This document shows positions 25,701 to 31,700 of a stretch of 64,000 bases of DNA, piece after piece. This stretch comes from a bacterium SCSIO 12827. Its GTDB lineage: Bacteria > Pseudomonadota > Alphaproteobacteria > Rhodospirillales > Casp-alpha2. The notes under the pieces were generated by a model. That model was not told the origin of the DNA, searched no databases, and saw only the letters and a list, made by a program, of their open reading frames with translations. The DNA is taken from NCBI GenBank assembly GCA_024397995.1, contig CP073746.1, positions 2,973,501-3,037,500 on the forward strand. The letters are read 5' to 3'. Each line of letters begins with the position of its first letter. Within the stretch, counting starts at the first letter, position 1. The translations under genes and the position numbers were made by a program.

Positions 25701-28700
25701 GATCAACAGGATCCCGGCATCGCCAGCGGCCAGGACGTCACCGCGCGCGTCTTTGGCCCCAATGGTGCGCCGGTCACCGGTGAATTCCTGCTGGGGTCCT
25801 CGCCCACACCGGCCACCCAGGGCACGGAACTGGCGGCCCTGCCCGGCGGCGGTTTCGTCGCGGTATGGACCGACAATACGGACGGCGACAACGACCTGTT
25901 CGCGCGGGTATTCGACAACAGCGGCACGCCGCTGGGCGCCGAATTCGCCGTCGCGGTAAATCAGGGCGGCGGCACCCACCAGGACCAGCACGAGGTCACC
26001 ACCCTGTCGAACGGCAACTTCGTCGTCGCTTGGCGCACGGACGACATCGCCTCCGGCGACAACGACGGCGCCGGCGGCATCGGCTATCGTATCTTCGGGC
26101 CCGACGGCACGCCGATAACCGGTGATCTGCTGGCCAACACAGACATCACAGGCCATCAGAACGAACCCTCCATCGCGGCCCTGCCCGACGGCGGCTTCGT
26201 GGTGTCCTGGTCGACCAACGACGTCGCCGCAGACGGCGACGGCACGGCGATCCGCGCACAGCGCTTCGACGCCGCCGGCGCCAAGGTCGGCACGGAATTC
26301 ACGGTCAACGAGAATACGGCGGGCAACCAGCAGCAATCGGCCATCGCCGCCGACGCCGACGGCAACCTGATCGCCGTGTTCCGCCAGTCCGACCCGGTCG
26401 GCGCCACCGCCGACAATACGGAAATCGGCGCGCGCGTCATTTCCTTCGGCCTTGACGGCAAGACCTATGTGGAAGACGGAGCCCCCCTGGTTGTCGACAG
26501 CGGCATCACCCTGACGGATGTCGACAGCACGACCCTTGACGGCGCCACGGTAACCATCACCACGGCCTTCGAGGCCAATACGGATATCCTGTCCTTCACC
26601 CCCGTGGGGGCCATCGGCGGCAGCTATGACGCGGCCACTGGCGCGTTGACGCTGACCGGCACCGGCACGATTGCCGAATACGAACAGGTCTTGCGCTCGG
26701 TCACGTTCAATTCCACGGCGGTGCAGCCGGATCTGGCCGACCGCACCATCGAATTCCTGGTCACGGATGACCAGGGCGCCCCGTCGACGCCGTTTGCCGT
26801 CACCATCAGCGTCGAAAACATCAACGACGCGCCGACCGTGACGTCCGCCGGGCCTGCGGCCGACTTTACCGAAGACGGCGCGCCGGTAATCGTCGACCCG
26901 ACCATTCAGATAACCGATCTCGACAGCGCTGATTTCGACGGTGGCGCCCTGACCATCGATGTTACCGGCGGTTATCAGATCGGCGACGTGCTGGCCATCG
27001 ATGCCGGCGCGGCATTCGATCTGAGTTCCGGCATGACGAACGGCAGCCTCGTCAGCATCGGCCAGGACGTGATCGGCATCATCAACCTGGACGGTGCCTC
27101 GGGCGCGCTTTCCATCGATCTGACCACCTTCGCGACGCCGGGTGTTGTCGAACAACTGGCCCGCGCCGTGACCTTCCAGAACGATACGGTCGAACCGGGT
27201 GCAGCCCCCAGGACGATTTCGTTCACGTTGTCGGACGGCGACGGTGGCACGTCCGCGGCCTTCGATCAGACCGTCACCATCTCGCCGGTCAACGACGCGC
27301 CGGAAATTCTCGGTGTGGTGCAATCAAGCAACGTTGCGCAGTTCGACGGCAGCGGCGACAGCATCAGTCTGGCCAATCCGGTGGGCCTGCCGAACGGCGC
27401 TGCCGACTTCACCTGGTCTGCTTGGGTCAAGACAGACGCAACCGCTGTCAATCACGCCATCCTGTCGATCGGCAATGCCACCGGCACCGGCACCAACGGG
27501 CAATTATTCATTCAGGGAAGCGGTCAGTTGGCGTTCGATTCGTTGAACGTCAACTTCATAACCGGCGGGCCGGCAATCAATGACGACGTCTGGCACCATG
27601 TCGCGGTTACGACGTCCGGCGGCTTCTCTGAAATTTTCCTCGACGGGGTTTCCGTCTCCGCCCCCGTCGATCTTTCCCTCGCGATCGGAACGGACAGCGC
27701 CTATATCGGCCAGGCGCCCAATGGAACAAATCAGTTCCAGGGAGAGATTTCCGACGTCCGCATCTATGACGTGGCGCGCACCGCCGACGATATCGCCGCC
27801 GACATGAGCCTGCGCCTGACCGGCGCCGAACCGAACCTGGTTGCTTATTATCCGCTCGACAGCGATGACGGCGGGATCGTGGTCGACCTTGCCGGCGGCG
27901 ACAACGTCGGAACCTTGCTGGGCGACGTGACCATCGGCGGGTCCTCGCCGGACTTCCTGATCGACACCGCGACCTTTTTCGCCGACGACTTCAACGACGG
28001 CACCCTGGACCCGGCCGCCTTCACGGTCGATACGGCCAGCAGTGGCGCGACCGCGGCAGAAGCCGGCGGCGCCCTGACGCTCGGCAACCGCGCCATCGTC
28101 ACCACCACGGCCGAGTACGAACCGTCGGCAACCGACCCCGTGATCGTCAATACCAGCTTTACGTTCCAGGACACCGCCAACGATTTCTTCTCGATCGTCA
28201 CCCGGTCCGACGGCGTCGCCGACAGCGGCAATTTCTATCAGGTCACGAACGGCATCTCCTTCGTCACCCAGGCCGCGGGCGACAACAAGCTGGCCATCCT
28301 CCGATACGAGAACGGCGTCGGGACCAGCCTGGGCGATTCCGGCATGGGTTCGATCATCCTGACCAACGGCACGACCTATGATGTCCAGATCGTAGATGAC
28401 GGCTACAACCTGACCTTCACGGTGACCGAGGCCGGCAATCCCGCAAACACCGCCACCCTGGCGGCGCAGGATTCAACCCTGTACGCGGAAAACCACGTCT
28501 CGCTGTACAACCGGGAAGTCGTCGCCAACGGCCCGCAGATCGACAGCCTGGAAATCACCCAGCCGGGCGGCCTTCTGGTCGTCCCGGAAGACGGATCGTT
28601 CTCGTCGCAGATCGTCGCCGGGGATCTGGACAACGGACCAGGCGACCTGAACTTTACCCTGGACGTGGGCGCCGCCCACGGCACGGTGGACGTCCAACCG

Positions 28701-31700
28701 GACGGCACCTTCACCTATACCCCCCATCCGGATTACGCGGGCGGCGACAGCTTCACCGTCACCGTCGACGACGGCGCCGGCGGCACCAATACGCGGACGA
28801 TCCTGCTCGACGTACAGAACACCAACGACGCGCCGGTCATCCTGGGCGCGCGGACCAACGTCAACACGCCGCAGTTCGACGGCATCGACGACTTCGTCCA
28901 GGTCGACAACCCGGCGGCCCTGCTGCCCGCGGTCAACGGGCCCTTCACCATCGAAGCCTGGGTCCAGCCTGTCGGCGCGGGCACCTTGGCATCGTTCGGC
29001 ACCGGTACGGGCAACCAGGGCCTTGAAATCTTCGTCACCGGAAGCGGCGAGCTGGGCATCGGCACGGATGACCGCACCACCATCGAAATCGTCGACACCG
29101 GCAACGCCATCGACGACGGCGCCTGGCACCATGTCGCCGTGGCCTACGACGGCACGACCTTCCGCCTGTATGTGGACGGCGCGGAAACGGCCTCGGGCAC
29201 CGGCGCGCTCACCATCGACAACGGCGGCGCGTTCCTCTTCGGCAAGGGCTTCAACAATGCCGAGCACTTCAAGGGAGCGGTCGACGACATCCGCATTTGG
29301 GCCGACGAACGCACGGCCCAGGAAATCGCCGACAACCATCAGCAGGCCGACCTTGCCGACCCCACGGGCCTGGCGGCGCGCTATACCCTGGACAACACGA
29401 GTTCGGAGGCCCTCGACAACGACCCGACCCTGATTGATGTTTCCGGCAACGGCCACGTGATTACGGCGGGCGGCCCGCCGTCGGATCCGTTCGGCGCCTT
29501 TGCCGTGCTCGACGGCGCAGGCGACATGGTCAACGTCACCCAGATCAATCCGGTCGACGGCACCAACAAGATCACCATCGCCGCCTGGGTGAAACCGGAC
29601 GACCTGATCGGCACCCAGGCCATCGCCGCCGTCGGCGCCGGCGACCTCGTGTTTGCGCTCAACGGCAACGGCCTGTCGTTCACCAGCGGCGTCGCGACCG
29701 GAACCGGGGCCGGCGGTGCGCTGACGGCCGGTGAATGGAATCACGTCGCCATCACCTATGACGGCGACACGGGGGCGTTCGAAACCTTCGTCAACGGCGC
29801 TTCCCAAGGCACAAGCAACATCGGCACCAGCACCCTGCCGGCGGCGACCACGATGGCCATCGGGTCGTCCAACGGCGACGGCAGCGAAACGCCCACGGAT
29901 TCCTTCTCCGGCGCCGTCGCGCAGGTCCGCCTCTTCGACGAGGTCCGCCAGGCCACGGATATTCAGGCCGACATGGCGCAAAGCCATTTCGATGGCCAGC
30001 CGCCGGCAACTCTGATCAATGAACTATCGCTGGATGGTTACGGGGACGACGGCAGCCTTGTCGGGGACGCCCATATCGTCGACCATTCCCCGCTTCTGTT
30101 GGGCTCCAACGTGACATCCGGCGCGGTCACCTTCGACGGCGTGGACGATGTCATCAACTTCGGCCTGGAAATGGCATTCGAGGTCGATACCACCTTCACT
30201 CTGGAAGCCTGGATTAATCCGAATGCGTCGTCCGATTGGGCCGGCATTGTCGGTAACATCACCGACGACGGCGGCAATGAAAGTGGCTATGGCCTGCATT
30301 TGGGCCTGGATGAAGTCATCCGCTTCGCATTCACCGTCGACGGCGTGCTGCAGGTCATTGATACGCCCGTCGGCGCGATCAACCTGAACCAATGGTCCCA
30401 TGTCGCCGCCACTTACGACGGCGGGACGGCGCGGGTCTTCGTCAACGGCATCGAAGTCGCGGCGCAGGAGATTTCCGGCGCGGCGATGACCTACACCTAT
30501 CCCAACGACATGCGTATCGGCGGCTATCACGACAGCGACGAGGACTATTTCTTCGACGGCGAAATCGCCGACGTGCGCATCTGGGACGTCGCCCGCACGG
30601 GTTGGGAGATTGAGAACGGCGCCGAACAACCCATCCCGGCGGAAAGCACCGGGCTGGTCTTCAATGTGGCGCTGAACGAGGGCGCCGGCGGCGACCCGGT
30701 ATCGTCGATCAGCGATGCCGTCAACTCCTTCAGTGGCATCCCTTATGGCGGCCCGGTCTATATGGACACGGGACCGGAAATTTACGGCGGCCTTGACCCC
30801 AGCGGGCCGCTGACCGGCACGGAGGACACCATCCTGCGCGGCCGCATCGCGGCCCAGGACATCGACGGCGACGCTCTGACCTTCACCCTGGACGTCAATG
30901 CCGCCAACGGCACGGTCATGCTGAATCCCGACGGCAGCTACGAATACACCCCCACCCTCGATACGTTCGGTGCGGATTCCTTCACCGTCACGGTTTCCGA
31001 CGGCTTCGGCGGCACGGACACGCGGACCATCTATCTGGACATCGCCCCGGTGACCGACGTCATCATCGGCATCAACGGGGACGACATCCCACTGCCCGGC
31101 ACGGACGGGGATGACATTATCGACGGCCTGACCGGGCGCAACGTGCTGATCGGCGGCGGTGGCAACGATTATCTGACCGGCGGCACGCGGGGCAAGGCCG
31201 GCGTCGACCGCAACATCGCCGACTATTCCGACGCCACCGCCGGGATTACAGTGACCGGCGACACGGTCACGGGCGATGCCTCGGTCGGCACCGACACGCT
31301 GGGCACCATCGACCAGATCATCGGCAGCGACTTCGCCGACGACTTCGACATGACCAACTGGGACAATAGCCAGTTCGACGCCTTCGACCCGGACGGTAAC
31401 GGCAGCACCTTCATCCCCACCATCGGCGTGTCCAACACCATCCGCGGCGGCGGCGGCGACGACACCATCACCGGCAACGGCTACACCCGCGCCGACTACG
31501 GCGATGCCATGGGCGGCGTGACCGTAACCCTGGACGATGCCGTGACCTTCGGCGGCGGCGTGACCGGTTTCGGTAGGCTGACCAGCAACAGTGGCAACCT
31601 AACCGGCCAGTCTGATGGCACCGGCCTCGACAAATTCATGGGCGGCGTCAACGAACTGGCCGGCTCCATTCACGACGACGTCCTGACCGGCAACGGCGAC

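Noticed and set aside
16020-27323. Very long antisense open frames (for example 16020-19955 and 23775-27323, minus strand) opposite the giant gene
   Set aside because: They mirror the GCC/GAC-rich codons of the plus-strand gene, give low-complexity Gly/Arg/Val protein without domains, and have no ribosome-binding sites. They are by-products of GC bias.
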